Shown piece after piece: positions 1-10,153 of a stretch of 58,689 nucleotides of DNA (its first letter is position 1; every line of letters starts with the position of its first letter). Under the pieces are notes generated by a model, which saw only the letters and a program-made list of their open reading frames with translations, was not told where the DNA came from and searched no databases. The DNA is from Clostridia bacterium (GTDB lineage: Bacteria > Bacillota > Clostridia > UBA1381): positions 1 through 58,689 of the forward strand of contig JAFRDB010000112.1 of assembly GCA_017404065.1 (NCBI GenBank), given 5' to 3'. Made by a program: the position numbers and the translations under genes.

Positions 1-30
1 CATCGAGTAATCGCCGTTGCTGTGCGCTTT

Positions 31-84
31 TGACGAAAACAAACTCTAACGTACCAACGTACGCCGACGAGCTTGTTTTCGTCA
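31..84. repeat. Inverted repeat flanking a 30-bp core
   Basis: TGACGAAAACAA (31-42) is matched by its exact reverse complement TTGTTTTCGTCA (73-84). The loop between them contains the shorter repeat ACGTACCAACGT. There is no T-run, so this is not a classic terminator. It resembles the hairpin-rich intergenic elements seen elsewhere in the window. Function unknown. Confidence 0.6.
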
Positions 85-111
85 AATCCAACCTAATTTT
101 TCGACGTCTGC

Positions 112-177
112 CAGCGTGTAGACAGGTTTGTCTACACGCTGTGGGGATGTAAAAAAACTTTGTTTTTTTACATCCCC
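112..177. repeat. Two consecutive perfect hairpins
   Basis: A 13-bp perfect stem (112-124 with 129-141, loop GGTT) is followed by a 16-bp perfect stem (143-158 with 162-177, loop TTT) whose inner part is an A7/T7 pair. The second could act as a terminator in either direction for a gene upstream of the window. Its GGATGTAAA core recurs in the hairpin at 24985-25019. No convincing gene lies in 1-309. Confidence 0.6.
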
Positions 178-187
178 TTCGTATTAT

Positions 188-236
188 TGCCGAACAAAAG
201 TTTTTTTCAACAATGCCGAACAAAAGTTTTTTTCAA
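188..236. repeat. Tandem 23-bp direct repeat
   Basis: Two identical 23-bp copies (188-210 and 214-236), beginning TGCCGAACAAAAG and ending TTTTTTTCAA, are separated by 3 bp. They lie just upstream of the promoter for the YifB-type gene. No known binding motif was recognised. Confidence 0.6.
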
Positions 237-241
237 AACCA

Positions 242-270
242 TTGCAATATATCCGCATATATGATATAAT
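242..270 (+). promoter_or_regulatory. Sigma-A-type promoter for the YifB-like gene
   Basis: TTGCAA (242-247), a 17-bp spacer and TATAAT (265-270). The initiation site would fall about 30 nt before the start codon at 310. A purine-rich site, AAGGGA, precedes the ATG. Confidence 0.6.
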
Positions 271-309
271 TAGGATAATTATGCATATTAAAGAAGGGAC
301 GGACAAATA

Positions 310-1839
310 ATGTTTTCGAGTCTTTATACCGTATCTCTCACCGGACTTGACGGCAACATCGTAGAGGTGCAGACAGATATATCAAACGGCATTGTCGCCT
401 TTGAAATAATCGGTCTGCCTGACACTACCGTGCGCGAGGCGCGCGACCGCGCGAAGGCATCCATCAAGAACTGCGGATGCGATTTTCCGCGCAAGCGCAT
501 AACGATGAACCTTGCCCCCGCATCACTAAAAAAAGAAGGCTCAAGCTTCGATCTCGCAATAACGCTCGCGATCCTGCACGCATCAGGTCAGCTGAACGTA
601 AGCGACCCCGACCATACGGTATTTTTGGGCGAGCTTGCTCTTGACGGCTCCGTAAAGCCGGTGCGCGGCGTGCTGCCAATGGTTATTACCGCGTATGAAA
701 AGGGCTTTAAGCGCTGCTTTGTTCCCGCCGAAAACGCAGACGAGGCGGCAGTCATTGACGGTATAGAAATATATCCGCTGACGCATCTTTCCGACGCTAT
801 AAATTATTTTGATTGCATAAAGCAGATAGAACCGCATAAAACGGACATCGACGCGCTAAGAGCGGCAAGGCTCACAGAGCTTGTCGATATGCGCGACGTT
901 AAGGGTCAGGAGCAGGCAAAGCGCGCAATAGAGATAGCTGCAAGCGGAGCGCATAACGTGCTTATGTCAGGTCCCGCCGGAACGGGCAAGTCCATGCTTG
1001 CAAAGCGTGTCGGCACGATACTTCCGGATATGACCTTTGACGAGATGCTTGAGGTAACAAAGCTTCATTCCATAGCCGGCGTACTGCCGCAGGGGACGCC
1101 GCTCGTTACGGAGCGCCCGTTCAGGAGTCCGCACCACACCGTATCGGCAAACGCGCTCTCGGGCGGAGGCGCAATGCCGCGTCCCGGAGAGCTTTCGCTC
1201 GCTCATTGCGGCGTGTTGTTTTTGGACGAGCTGCCTGAATTCAAGCGCGACGCGCTTGAGGTCATGCGGCAGCCGCTTGAGGACGGAGTCATAACAATAT
1301 CGAGAGTGAACGCTACCCTGTCCTACCCATGCAATATTATGCTTGTCGCGGCAATGAACCCCTGTCCCTGCGGCAACTTCGGCAATCCGAAGCGCGCGTG
1401 CACCTGCTCGCCGAATCAGATACAGCGATACCGCTCTAAAATATCCGGTCCGCTCCTGGACAGAATAGATATACAGATAGAAATACCGCACGTTAGCTAT
1501 GACGATCTTTCAAAGCTTGCCGACGGCGATTCAAGCAGCGTTATCCGCGAGCGTGTTAACAAAGCACGTAGGCAGCAGCTTGTCAGGTATGAAAACGACG
1601 GCATAACCTCAAACGCGCAGCTTACCGCGCCCATGCTTGACAAATACTGCCGCCTGGGCGAAGCGGAGAGCAACCTCCTACGGACCGCCTTTGACAGACT
1701 CGGACTCAGTGCGAGAGCGCACAGCAAGATACTGAAGGTAGCAAGGACTATTGCCGATCTTGACGGCAGCGATGATATAAAAACGCCTCACATCGCAGAG
1801 GCGATACAGTACAGAAATCTTGACAGAAAAGGTTTTTAG
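310..1839 (+). CDS. YifB/ComM-type Mg-chelatase-like AAA+ ATPase
   Basis: 509 aa, usual length for the YifB/ComM family. The N-terminal ChlI/Lon-protease-like fold covers about residues 15-140. The AAA+ core starts near residue 190, with Walker A GPAGTGKS (about 220) and Walker B LFLDELPE (about 305). A Cys cluster (NPCPCGNFG, ACTC) sits near residues 350-365, and the C-terminal Mg-chelatase domain near 400-500. Members in transformable bacteria (ComM) act as branch-migration helicases for incoming DNA; the role in Firmicutes is less clear. It has its own promoter at 242-270. Family is certain; physiological role is inference. Confidence 0.93.
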   Translation: MFSSLYTVSLTGLDGNIVEVQTDISNGIVAFEIIGLPDTTVREARDRAKASIKNCGCDFPRKRITMNLAPASLKKEGSSFDLAITLAILHASGQLNVSDPDHTVFLGELALDGSVKPVRGVLPMVITAYEKGFKRCFVPAENADEAAVIDGIEIYPLTHLSDAINYFDCIKQIEPHKTDIDALRAARLTELVDMRDVKGQEQAKRAIEIAASGAHNVLMSGPAGTGKSMLAKRVGTILPDMTFDEMLEVTKLHSIAGVLPQGTPLVTERPFRSPHHTVSANALSGGGAMPRPGELSLAHCGVLFLDELPEFKRDALEVMRQPLEDGVITISRVNATLSYPCNIMLVAAMNPCPCGNFGNPKRACTCSPNQIQRYRSKISGPLLDRIDIQIEIPHVSYDDLSKLADGDSSSVIRERVNKARRQQLVRYENDGITSNAQLTAPMLDKYCRLGEAESNLLRTAFDRLGLSARAHSKILKVARTIADLDGSDDIKTPHIAEAIQYRNLDRKGF

Positions 1840-1840
1840 A

Positions 1841-1961
1841 CAAAATGCTCGTCATATCTCGCGTGTCTTTGCATGCTCGCATATCGGTATATAGCATCGC
1901 GTGCGGAGCCTCTCGACCTATTTAGAGCATTTTGCCTAAAAAATTTGGTATGCTCGTCATA
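1841..1961. repeat. Intergenic inverted/direct repeat element
   Basis: CAAAATGCTC (1841-1850) pairs with GAGCATTTTG (1925-1934). The 12-mer ATGCTCGTCATA occurs at 1845-1856 and again at 1950-1961, 105 bp apart, so the element looks like an inverted repeat with a duplicated end. The interior contains more short GC-rich inverted segments. It sits between the ATPase gene and the GH13 gene and could terminate or process transcripts; no promoter was recognised here. Confidence 0.5.
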
Positions 1962-1987
1962 CCGATCAAAAGAAAGGAAAAAAGATA

Positions 1988-3298
1988 ATGTGGATAGATA
2001 ACAGTGTATTTTATCAGATATACCCGCTCGGCTTCTGCGGAGCGCCGTTTGAAAATGACGGTGTGCCCCAAAGCCGGATAAAAAAGATGTCGGAATGGAT
2101 ACCGCATATAAAGCGGCTCGGCGCGGACGCGATATACTTCTCGCCCGTTTTTGAGTCGGACACACACGGATATAACACGCGCGATTTCTTTAAGCTCGAT
2201 ACGCGCCTCGGAACGAACGAGGACTTCAAGGCGCTTGTAGGAGAGCTGCACCAAAACGGCATACGAGTTGTGCTTGACGGCGTATTTAACCATGTAGGAC
2301 GCGGCTTTTGGGCATTCCGTGACGTGCTTGAAAAAAGAGGTGACTCCCCATACAAGAACTGGTTCAACATCAGCTTTGACGGAAACAGCAGCTATAATGA
2401 CGGACTCTGGTACGAGGGCTGGGAGGGCAACTACGACCTTGTAAAGCTGAACCTATGGAACAACGATGTCACAGAGCATCTTCTCAGCGCGGTAAGGTTC
2501 TGGGTGGACGAGTTCGATATAGACGGACTGCGGCTTGATGTCGCCTATTGCTTAACGCCCGAATTTCTCACGCGTCTGCGCAGATTTACAAACGAGCTCA
2601 AGCCGGATTTCGCGCTCATCGGCGAGATACTACACGGCGATTATTCGCAGCGCGTAAATGACAGCATGCTCCACTCCTGCACAAACTACCAGTGCTACAA
2701 GGGATTGTATTCCTCATTCAACTCCATGAATATGTTTGAGATAATCCACTCGATACAACGCCTGTTCGGTTCAGAGCCGTGGTGTATGTGCAAGGGGCTG
2801 CATCTTATGAATTTCGTTGATAACCATGACGTTACGAGGATAGCGAGCATACTTTCAAACGAAAAGCATCTTCCGCTTATTTACGGGCTGATGTTCGGTA
2901 TGCCGGGTTATCCGTGCATATACTACGGCAGCGAGTTCGGCGTTAAGGGCGAAAAGAAGGACGGGGATCCGGCTCTGCGCCCATGCATTGAAAAGCCGGA
3001 GGAAACTGAGCTTACGGCATTTATTGCGCGGCTTGCAGAGATAAAAAAGGCAAGCGACGCGCTTACAAGCGGCTCGTTCCGCTCGGTTCTGCTGCAAAAC
3101 AAGTATTGCATCTTTGAGCGCAAAACGGACAGCGAGCGCGTTATGGTCGCGATAAACGCGGACGAAAATCCCGTTACCTGCCATTTTGACGCGGGCTGCG
3201 GCATGGCGACGGAGCTGATAACCGGAAAGACGCACGATTTCGGCGGAGGCTCAGAGCTGCCTCCGTACAGTGTGCAGTTCTGGCAAATGGAAAGATAA
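1988..3298 (+). CDS. GH13 alpha-amylase-family glycosidase
   Basis: 436 aa, no signal peptide, hence an intracellular enzyme. GH13 regions are all visible: DGVFNH (97-102), GLRLDVA with nucleophile D184, IGE with acid/base E213, and FVDNHD with transition-state Asp D278. The protein begins directly with a (beta/alpha)8 barrel and ends with a short beta domain, so it is a compact amylase or maltodextrin-type hydrolase acting on imported alpha-glucans. Substrate cannot be read from sequence alone. An SD-like AAAGGAAAAAAG precedes the ATG. uvrB follows after 18 bp on the same strand, suggesting co-transcription with DNA-repair genes, an unrelated function. Confidence 0.88.
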   Translation: MWIDNSVFYQIYPLGFCGAPFENDGVPQSRIKKMSEWIPHIKRLGADAIYFSPVFESDTHGYNTRDFFKLDTRLGTNEDFKALVGELHQNGIRVVLDGVFNHVGRGFWAFRDVLEKRGDSPYKNWFNISFDGNSSYNDGLWYEGWEGNYDLVKLNLWNNDVTEHLLSAVRFWVDEFDIDGLRLDVAYCLTPEFLTRLRRFTNELKPDFALIGEILHGDYSQRVNDSMLHSCTNYQCYKGLYSSFNSMNMFEIIHSIQRLFGSEPWCMCKGLHLMNFVDNHDVTRIASILSNEKHLPLIYGLMFGMPGYPCIYYGSEFGVKGEKKDGDPALRPCIEKPEETELTAFIARLAEIKKASDALTSGSFRSVLLQNKYCIFERKTDSERVMVAINADENPVTCHFDAGCGMATELITGKTHDFGGGSELPPYSVQFWQMER

Positions 3299-3316
3299 GA
3301 AGCAAGGAGAACATAC

Positions 3317-5272
3317 ATGGATAAATTTGAGCTTGTTGCTCCATACGCGCCGTCGGGCGATCAGCCGCAGGCGATCAAAACGCTTGTTGACGGACTTCGT
3401 CGCGGCGAAAAATTCCAGACGCTTTTAGGTGTCACCGGGTCGGGCAAGACCTTTACCATGGCGAACATTGTTGCCGCCGTTAACCGCCCGACCATTGTTC
3501 TTGCGCATAACAAAACTCTTGCGGCGCAGCTTTGCAGCGAGTTCAAGGAGTTCTTCCCCAACAACTGCGTTGAATTTTTCGTCAGCTACTACGACTACTA
3601 CCAGCCGGAGGCATATCTGCCGCAGACCGACACTTATATAGAAAAGGACGCGATGACAAACGAGAACCTTGACAAGCTCCGTCACAGCGCGACCTTTGCG
3701 CTGCTTGAGCGGCGCGATGTGCTGATAGTGTCGAGTGTGAGCTGCATCTACGGTCTCGGCGATCCGGACGATTACAAGAACATGATGCTGTCGCTCAGAG
3801 TCGGCATGGAGCGCGATCGTGACGAGATGCTTCGGCGGCTCGTTGATATGCAGTACGAGCGGAACGATATCAATTTTGTGCGTAACAAATTCCGCGTCAG
3901 AGGCGATGTCGTGGAAATATTCCCGTCAAACAACGGCGAGAACGCGATCCGCGTTGAATTTTTTGGCGATGAGATAGAGCGGATAACCGAGATAAACGCG
4001 CTCACGGGCGAGGTGATCGGCACATATCGGCACACGGTGATCATGCCGGCTTCACACTATGTTACCACCCATGAGAAGATGCTGATCGCAATGGCTGCCA
4101 TTGAGGAGGAGATGGAGGAGCAGGTGAAGTATTTCAAGGATCGCGATATGCTTATCGAGGCACAGCGCATAGAGGAGCGCACGCGTTATGACCTTGAAAT
4201 GCTGCGCGAAATAGGCTTCTGTCAGGGCATAGAGAACTACTCCCGTCTGATCAGCGGCAGAGAGCCCGGCTCCGCGCCGTACACGCTGCTTGACTATATG
4301 CCTGAGGATTACCTGATGATAATAGATGAGTCGCACCAGACGCTACCGCAGGTACGCGCCATGTATAACGGTGACCGCGCAAGGAAAGAGGTTCTTATAA
4401 AATACGGGTTCCGGCTGCCGAGCGCGCTCGATAACCGTCCGCTTAAATTTCCGGAATTTGAGGAGCACCTCAATCAGGTGATATTTACAAGCGCGACCCC
4501 CGCAGCTTATGAGGAGGAGCACGCGACAGTCGTTGCCGAGCAGGTGATCCGTCCGACCGGACTGCTTGACCCTGTTGTTGAGGTCCGACCGACAGAGCAT
4601 CAGATAGACGATCTTATAGGCGAGATCAATTCCGTTATAGAGAACGGCTTCCGCGTGCTTGTAACAACGCTCACAAAAAAGATGGCGGAGGATCTGTGCG
4701 ATTATCTGAAGGAGATAGGAATAAAGGTCACCTATATGCATTCGGATATAAAGACCATAGAGCGGACAGAAATAATAAAGGATCTTAGGCTTGGCGTTTA
4801 TGATGTGCTTGTCGGAATAAACCTGCTGCGCGAGGGGCTTGATATACCCGAGGTCGCGCTTGTCGCGATACTCGACGCGGACAAGGAGGGCTTTTTAAGA
4901 AGCGAGATGTCGCTCATCCAGACCATAGGCAGGGCGGCGCGGAACGCCGAGGGGCGAGTTATCCTCTACGGTGATACCATAACAGGCTCCATGCGCCGCG
5001 CGATGGACGAGACGGAGCGCAGACGCGCAAAGCAGAGCGCGTATAACGCTGAGCACGGTATAATCCCGCGTACCGTTACAAAGGATATACGCGATATACT
5101 TGAACCCATGCAGCCTGTAGAGACTGACAAGAAGCTTCCTGCTATGGATATTAAGAGACAGATAGCCGAGCTTGAAAAGCTTATGCTTGACGCGGCGGAG
5201 CGGCTTGAATTTGAGAAGGCGGCGGAATACCGCGACAATATGCGAAGATTGGAGAAAGAGTTTAACCTATGA
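3317..5272 (+). CDS. uvrB: Excinuclease ABC subunit B
   Basis: 651 aa, full length. UvrB is the damage-verifying helicase of nucleotide-excision repair; it receives DNA from UvrA and recruits UvrC. Visible are Walker A GVTGSGKT (about 38-45), the beta-hairpin region rich in Tyr ([10 protein letters not shown]) that clamps DNA, the DESH box (IIDESHQ), helicase motif VI (QTIGRAARN) and a C-terminal UVR coiled-coil motif (from about residue 615) that binds UvrC. SD AAGGAG lies upstream. Its stop overlaps the start of the next gene by 4 nt (ATGA), and uvrA follows, so this is a uvrB-x-uvrA operon. Confidence 0.98.
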   Translation: MDKFELVAPYAPSGDQPQAIKTLVDGLRRGEKFQTLLGVTGSGKTFTMANIVAAVNRPTIVLAHNKTLAAQLCSEFKEFFPNNCVEFFVSYYDYYQPEAYLPQTDTYIEKDAMTNENLDKLRHSATFALLERRDVLIVSSVSCIYGLGDPDDYKNMMLSLRVGMERDRDEMLRRLVDMQYERNDINFVRNKFRVRGDVVEIFPSNNGENAIRVEFFGDEIERITEINALTGEVIGTYRHTVIMPASHYVTTHEKMLIAMAAIEEEMEEQVKYFKDRDMLIEAQRIEERTRYDLEMLREIGFCQGIENYSRLISGREPGSAPYTLLDYMPEDYLMIIDESHQTLPQVRAMYNGDRARKEVLIKYGFRLPSALDNRPLKFPEFEEHLNQVIFTSATPAAYEEEHATVVAEQVIRPTGLLDPVVEVRPTEHQIDDLIGEINSVIENGFRVLVTTLTKKMAEDLCDYLKEIGIKVTYMHSDIKTIERTEIIKDLRLGVYDVLVGINLLREGLDIPEVALVAILDADKEGFLRSEMSLIQTIGRAARNAEGRVILYGDTITGSMRRAMDETERRRAKQSAYNAEHGIIPRTVTKDIRDILEPMQPVETDKKLPAMDIKRQIAELEKLMLDAAERLEFEKAAEYRDNMRRLEKEFNL

Positions 5273-5652
5273 CATACGAGGAAAAGCTTGCCGAGGCGGT
5301 GGAAATAATACTTGAAAACATCCTCACGCCGATCATATATTTTTACCCTGAAGAGATCGCTGAGTTTATCGTCTACAGCGACGGACGAGCGCTCTCTGAT
5401 GAAACACTTCACAGCACAGAAGAGCTTATCTATAAAAACTTAGGGATAAAGGTAGAGATAGTTGATATGCGCGAATTCGACAAGGCGGACAGATCAAGAA
5501 TAGTGATGAACGCGGACATAGCCTATACCGAAAGCGACGAGATGCTGGAGCTTTTCGAGAACGCTATGTTTGAGGATCTTGAAATGCTCGTGGCGGACAA
5601 GCTGTTCGCGATCGACAGGAAGACCGAAACAGGCACGTACTATTTAAGCTAA
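5269..5652 (+). CDS. Conserved-looking hypothetical protein between uvrB and uvrA
   Basis: 127 aa, acidic, no membrane segment or signal peptide. I do not recognise a family. It overlaps the uvrB stop codon by 4 nt (ATGA) and ends 10 nt before uvrA, so translational coupling with uvrB is likely. Predicted helices near both ends flank a beta-rich middle ([23 protein letters not shown]). Codon use resembles that of its neighbours, arguing for a real gene. Its position suggests a link with excision repair, but that is guilt by association only. Confidence 0.75.
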   Translation: MTYEEKLAEAVEIILENILTPIIYFYPEEIAEFIVYSDGRALSDETLHSTEELIYKNLGIKVEIVDMREFDKADRSRIVMNADIAYTESDEMLELFENAMFEDLEMLVADKLFAIDRKTETGTYYLS

Positions 5653-5662
5653 GGAGAATTAT

Positions 5663-8491
5663 ATGCTGAATGAGATAAAGATACAGGGCGCGAGGGTGAA
5701 TAACCTGAAAAACATAGATGTAACGATACCGCGCGACAAGCTTGTTGTGCTTACCGGACTTTCCGGCTCAGGCAAGAGCTCGCTCGCCTTTGACACTATC
5801 TACGCGGAGGGACAGCGGCGCTATGTTGAGTCGCTCTCATCATACGCGCGAATGTTTCTGGGACAGATGGATAAGCCGGATGTTGATTATATAGAGGGAC
5901 TTTCCCCTGCCATATCCATCGACCAGAAGACTACGTCAAAGAACCCTCGCTCGACAGTGGGAACGGTAACGGAGATATATGACTACCTGCGTTTGCTTTA
6001 CGCGCGCGTAGGCATCCCCCACTGCCCCAACTGCGGCAGAGAGGTTAAGAGGCAGACGGTCGATCAGATAGTGGACAGGATAATGTCACTCCCCGAACGG
6101 TCGAGGATACAGATACTTGCGCCGGTCGTAACGGCAAAGAAGGGTGAGCATAAAACCGTGTTTGAGAATGCGAAAAAAAGCGGCTATGTCCGCCTTCGCG
6201 TTGACGGTGAGATGTACGACGTTGCCGATCCGCCGGAGCTGAAAAAGACATTTAAGCACAGCATAGAGATAGTTATAGACCGCATTGCCGTTAAGGAAGG
6301 TATTGAGCTGCGTCTCGGCGATTCGATAGAGACGGCGTTCAAGCTCTCGGGCGATACGGTAATGGTAGAGGTGGTCGGCGGCGAAACAATGCGGTTTTCA
6401 CAGAGCTACGCCTGCGATGAATGCGGCATAAGCCTTCCGGAGCCGGAGCCGAGACTGTTCTCGTTCAACAACCCGTTCGGCGCGTGTCCGAAATGCGATG
6501 GACTCGGCGTGCTTATAAAGATAGATCCCGACCTCGTTGTTGTGGATAAGGATGCGAGCCTTATTGAGGGCGCGATACGCTGTAGCGGCTGGAACAGCTA
6601 TGACGAGCCGGGCAGCTTTGCGAATATGTTCTATCGCGCGATAGCCGACAAATACGGATTTGATATAAACACTCCCTATCGTGACATACCGGAGGAGGCA
6701 AAGGACGTTATCCTCTACGGCTCGGGCGAGGAGAAGCTTAAAATAAAATATGACCGCTCTTACGGCAGCGGCAGCTATGAGATGCCGTTCGAGGGTGTTA
6801 TAACCAATCTACAAAGGCGGTATGACCGCCCGACCTCTGAATACGCAAGAAGCGACATAAGCCGGTACATGAGCGACAGCCGCTGCCCTAAGTGCGGCGG
6901 CGCAAGGCTTAACGATGAAGTTCTGGGCGTTACTATAGGCGGAAAGAATATATACGACCTCACAGCCATGAGCATCCGTGAAGAGATGGATTTTGTAAAC
7001 GGACTTAAATTCACGGACCGCGAAATGATAATAGCGCGGCAGATAATAAAGGAGATAAAGGCGAGACTTCAATTTATGCTTGACGTGGGTCTTGACTACC
7101 TCTCGCTGTCGCGTTCCTCGGGCACGCTCTCAGGCGGTGAAGCGCAGCGTATACGTCTTGCCACGCAGATAGGCTCCGGACTTACCGGCGTTTTGTATAT
7201 CCTGGACGAGCCGAGCATCGGTCTGCATCAGCGCGATAACGACAGACTGATCGGCACGCTTCTGCACCTGCGCGACCTCGGCAACACCGTTATTGTTGTT
7301 GAGCACGACACGGACACGATGCTTGCCGCGGACTATATAGTTGACGTCGGCCCCGCCGCCGGCATAAACGGCGGCGAGATAGTCGGCACAGGAACGGCAA
7401 AGGAGCTTATGAGCTGCGAAAGATCGCTCACAGGCAAATACCTTTCCGGCGAGCTTAAAATAGACGTGCCGGAAAAACGGCGCAAGCCGACCGGCTGGAT
7501 CTCGGTAAAGGGCGCAAGGGAAAACAACCTTAAAAATATAAATGTACGCTTCCCCACCGGAGTATTTACCTGCGTTACCGGAGTTTCCGGCTCCGGCAAA
7601 AGCTCTCTGGTCAACGAGATACTCTACAAGAGCCTTGCCAACCGTCTGAACCGCGCACATCTTAAGACAGGCGCGTTCAAAGAGATAACAGGGACAGAAA
7701 ACCTTGATAAGATAATAGATATAGATCAAAGCCCGATCGGACGCACTCCGCGCTCGAATCCGGCGACATATACCAACCTCTTTAACGATATACGCGATGT
7801 GTTCGCAAACACGAACGAGGCAAAGATACGCGGGTACAGATCAGGACGGTTCAGCTTCAACGTCAAGGGCGGGCGCTGCGAGGCGTGCTCCGGTGACGGC
7901 ATAGTTAAAATAGAGATGAACTTTCTCTCGGACGTATATGTCCCCTGCGAGGTCTGCCGCGGCAAGCGCTATAACCGCGAAACACTTGAGGTCAAGTACA
8001 AGGGCAAGAACATTTACGAGGTGCTTGAAATGACCGTTGACGAGGCAGTGGAATTCTTTGAGAATATACCAAAGCTCAAGAACAGACTGAAAACCATACA
8101 GGAGGTAGGTCTTGGCTACATCAAGCTCGGCCAGAGCTCGACCCAGCTATCCGGCGGCGAGGCGCAGAGAGTCAAGCTTGCAACGGAGCTGTCAAAGCGC
8201 TCGACCGGCAAGACTGTATATATTCTTGACGAGCCGACCACCGGTCTTCATTCGGAAGATGTGAAAAAGCTCATAGACGTGCTGAACCGCCTTGTAGAAG
8301 GCGGAAACACCGTTATCGTTATCGAGCATAATCTTGATGTTATAAAAACTGCCGATTATATTATAGACCTCGGTCCGGAGGGCGGTGACGGCGGCGGCAC
8401 GGTAGTAGCAAAGGGCACGCCGGAAAAGCTCGCTGAAAGCGAAGATTCATACACGGGGCATTACCTCAGAAAAATTTTGAAAGCAAAGTGA
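5663..8491 (+). CDS. uvrA: Excinuclease ABC subunit A
   Basis: 942 aa, standard length. UvrA is the dimeric ABC-type ATPase that finds helix-distorting lesions and loads UvrB. It has two ATPase modules: Walker [10 protein letters not shown] near residue 31 and GVSGSGKSS near 640, and ABC signatures [11 protein letters not shown] and [11 protein letters not shown]. Zinc-finger CxxC pairs are visible: CPNCGR near 120, CDECG and CPKCDG in the 250s-270s, and CEACSGDG with CEVCRGKR near 737-765. A strong SD, AAGGAG, precedes the ATG. It is the third gene of the uvr operon. Confidence 0.98.
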   Translation: MLNEIKIQGARVNNLKNIDVTIPRDKLVVLTGLSGSGKSSLAFDTIYAEGQRRYVESLSSYARMFLGQMDKPDVDYIEGLSPAISIDQKTTSKNPRSTVGTVTEIYDYLRLLYARVGIPHCPNCGREVKRQTVDQIVDRIMSLPERSRIQILAPVVTAKKGEHKTVFENAKKSGYVRLRVDGEMYDVADPPELKKTFKHSIEIVIDRIAVKEGIELRLGDSIETAFKLSGDTVMVEVVGGETMRFSQSYACDECGISLPEPEPRLFSFNNPFGACPKCDGLGVLIKIDPDLVVVDKDASLIEGAIRCSGWNSYDEPGSFANMFYRAIADKYGFDINTPYRDIPEEAKDVILYGSGEEKLKIKYDRSYGSGSYEMPFEGVITNLQRRYDRPTSEYARSDISRYMSDSRCPKCGGARLNDEVLGVTIGGKNIYDLTAMSIREEMDFVNGLKFTDREMIIARQIIKEIKARLQFMLDVGLDYLSLSRSSGTLSGGEAQRIRLATQIGSGLTGVLYILDEPSIGLHQRDNDRLIGTLLHLRDLGNTVIVVEHDTDTMLAADYIVDVGPAAGINGGEIVGTGTAKELMSCERSLTGKYLSGELKIDVPEKRRKPTGWISVKGARENNLKNINVRFPTGVFTCVTGVSGSGKSSLVNEILYKSLANRLNRAHLKTGAFKEITGTENLDKIIDIDQSPIGRTPRSNPATYTNLFNDIRDVFANTNEAKIRGYRSGRFSFNVKGGRCEACSGDGIVKIEMNFLSDVYVPCEVCRGKRYNRETLEVKYKGKNIYEVLEMTVDEAVEFFENIPKLKNRLKTIQEVGLGYIKLGQSSTQLSGGEAQRVKLATELSKRSTGKTVYILDEPTTGLHSEDVKKLIDVLNRLVEGGNTVIVIEHNLDVIKTADYIIDLGPEGGDGGGTVVAKGTPEKLAESEDSYTGHYLRKILKAK

Positions 8492-8499
8492 CGATATAA

Positions 8500-9786
8500 A
8501 TGAGAAAGTATTTCAAAACAGTATTGATCCATTCAAGGGAGGTTGTTATCTGCTCCGCGATCGCGATCCTAATCGGACTGCAGCTCGGTTTCATTTCCGG
8601 TATGTTCGGACGCGCGCTTGAGGGTATAGAAGCCCTTCGCGCGAAGCATTATCTCCTGCTTGTGCCTTTTATGGGCGTAGCGGGTGTTGCGATAATCTAC
8701 CTTTACAGACATATCAGTCCGAACTCGGAGCAAGGTCTTAACCTCGCCATTGCCTATAATATGGGCGAGGTGGACGATCACGGCAAAATAAAGGAGACTG
8801 AGCGCCACTACAGAGCAGGTGAATATCCGAACGCTTATGTGCTGTTAAAGCTTACGGCAAACGCGCTGATGCTGCTCGTTGGCGCAAGCACCGGCAAGGA
8901 GGGAACTGTCGCTACCTGCGGCGCGGCAGTCGGCGATTACATGTCACGATTGCTGCACGTGAGAAGATACGCGCGCACGCTGCTTATCTCCGGTGTCGCC
9001 GCGGCTGTATCGGGACTGTTCCAGACACCCTTGGGCGGTATCTTTTTCGCGCTTGAATTTTCCGCATCGGGACTGCTATATTATCAGGCGCTGATACCGG
9101 CGGTGATCGCGGCTTATACCTCGTATTACATTTCCGAGGTCTGCGCGTTCCACGCCTTCCACCACCATGTATCTCTCGGCGCGGGCATCGGCGGATTGCA
9201 GCTCTTTTTTATCCTGCTCTCAGCTATCATCTTCGGACTTGTCGGGCGATGGTTTGTGACCGCGCTTGAAGGCGCAAAGGCATATTACGCAAAAAAAATA
9301 AAGAACCGCTATCTCGGCGTACTCATCATCGGCACCATAACAGCGGGGCTTCTTATCCTCTGCCATGCCGGACGGTACTGCGGGACCGGTTCCGCGCTCA
9401 TTGAAGAGCTTCTCCGCGGCAAGCCGTATATGCTGTATGACTTTGCCGCAAAGTTTATATTTACGATTATCTGTATAACCATCGGCTTCTCAGGCGGTGA
9501 GATGATGCCGATAATGTCTATCGGCGCGGCTCTTGGCGCGGCGATCTCCGCCCTGTTCGGACTCCCGCCGGAGCTGATGATAGTTTTAGGCTGCGTTGCC
9601 GTATACAGCAGCGCTACAAACACGCTTTTAGCGCCGATATTTATAGGCATAGAGATGTTCGGCACGGACATTGCTCTGTACATAGCCGCTGCCTGCGTTA
9701 TCGCATTTGCGATAAACGGCAACCGCTCGGTATACACAAAGCAGGGACATATTCCGCACTCGGTTTATGTGCGCCTCAGGCATTGA
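8500..9786 (+). CDS. ClC-family chloride channel/antiporter
   Basis: 428 aa polytopic membrane protein with about ten hydrophobic segments. ClC landmarks: GKEGT (gating Glu, in GASTGKEGTVA near residue 130), an AAAVSGLFQTPLGGIFFALE helix, and GFSGGEMMPI near residue 330. ClC proteins move Cl- either passively or in exchange for protons; the glutamate of GKEG is kept. The usual GSGIP selectivity motif is not evident near the N-terminus, as in some divergent short ClCs. It starts 8 bp after uvrA without an obvious SD. Its 3' end overlaps the convergent nifU-like gene by 11 bp. Confidence 0.85.
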   Translation: MRKYFKTVLIHSREVVICSAIAILIGLQLGFISGMFGRALEGIEALRAKHYLLLVPFMGVAGVAIIYLYRHISPNSEQGLNLAIAYNMGEVDDHGKIKETERHYRAGEYPNAYVLLKLTANALMLLVGASTGKEGTVATCGAAVGDYMSRLLHVRRYARTLLISGVAAAVSGLFQTPLGGIFFALEFSASGLLYYQALIPAVIAAYTSYYISEVCAFHAFHHHVSLGAGIGGLQLFFILLSAIIFGLVGRWFVTALEGAKAYYAKKIKNRYLGVLIIGTITAGLLILCHAGRYCGTGSALIEELLRGKPYMLYDFAAKFIFTIICITIGFSGGEMMPIMSIGAALGAAISALFGLPPELMIVLGCVAVYSSATNTLLAPIFIGIEMFGTDIALYIAAACVIAFAINGNRSVYTKQGHIPHSVYVRLRH

Positions 9787-10153
9787 CTTTGCGCTTATAA
9801 TAATCATCAATGGCGGACTTTACGGCCTCCTCCGCAAGAACGGAGCAGTGAAGCTTATGCGCCGGAAGTCCGTCAAGCGCTTCGGCAACAGCCTTATTGG
9901 TAAGCTCAAGCGCCTCCGCGATCGGCTTTCCCTTTATCATCTCCGTAGCCATCGAGCTTGACGCTATCGCGGAGCCGCAGCCAAAGGTATTGAATTTCAC
10001 ATCGGTTATCACATCATTTTCTATTTTAAGATATATCTTCATTATATCCCCGCATTTAGCGTTGCCAACCTCACCGACACCGTCGGCATCCTCGATCACA
10101 CCTACATTACGCGGATTTGTAAAGTGGTCCATGACCTTCTCACTGTATAACAT
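9776..10153 (-). CDS. nifU: NifU/IscU-type Fe-S cluster scaffold
   Basis: 125 aa, the IscU-like N-domain only; the C-terminal NFU domain is absent. The three cluster-ligand cysteines are in place: AKCGD (about 34), FGCGSA (about 59) and LHCSV (about 102). It accepts sulfur from the adjacent cysteine desulfurase and assembles clusters. The start overlaps the end of nifS by 14 nt, a translationally coupled arrangement common for the NifS/NifU pair of Clostridia. The 3' end overlaps the ClC gene on the opposite strand. Confidence 0.95.
   Translation of the reverse strand: MLYSEKVMDHFTNPRNVGVIEDADGVGEVGNAKCGDIMKIYLKIENDVITDVKFNTFGCGSAIASSSMATEMIKGKPIAEALELTNKAVAEALDGLPAHKLHCSVLAEEAVKSAIDDYYKRKVNA

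Noticed and set aside
128-310. 60-aa plus-strand frame before the YifB gene
   Set aside because: It runs through two perfect hairpins, the tandem repeat and the promoter, has no SD, and its residues are only repeat translation.
967-1491. 174-aa antisense frame in the YifB gene
   Set aside because: Lies fully opposite a strongly supported ATPase gene; composition reflects the complementary strand of GC-biased codons.
7130-7729. 199-aa antisense frame in uvrA
   Set aside because: Opposite the conserved UvrA ATPase region; no SD and no recognisable motif.
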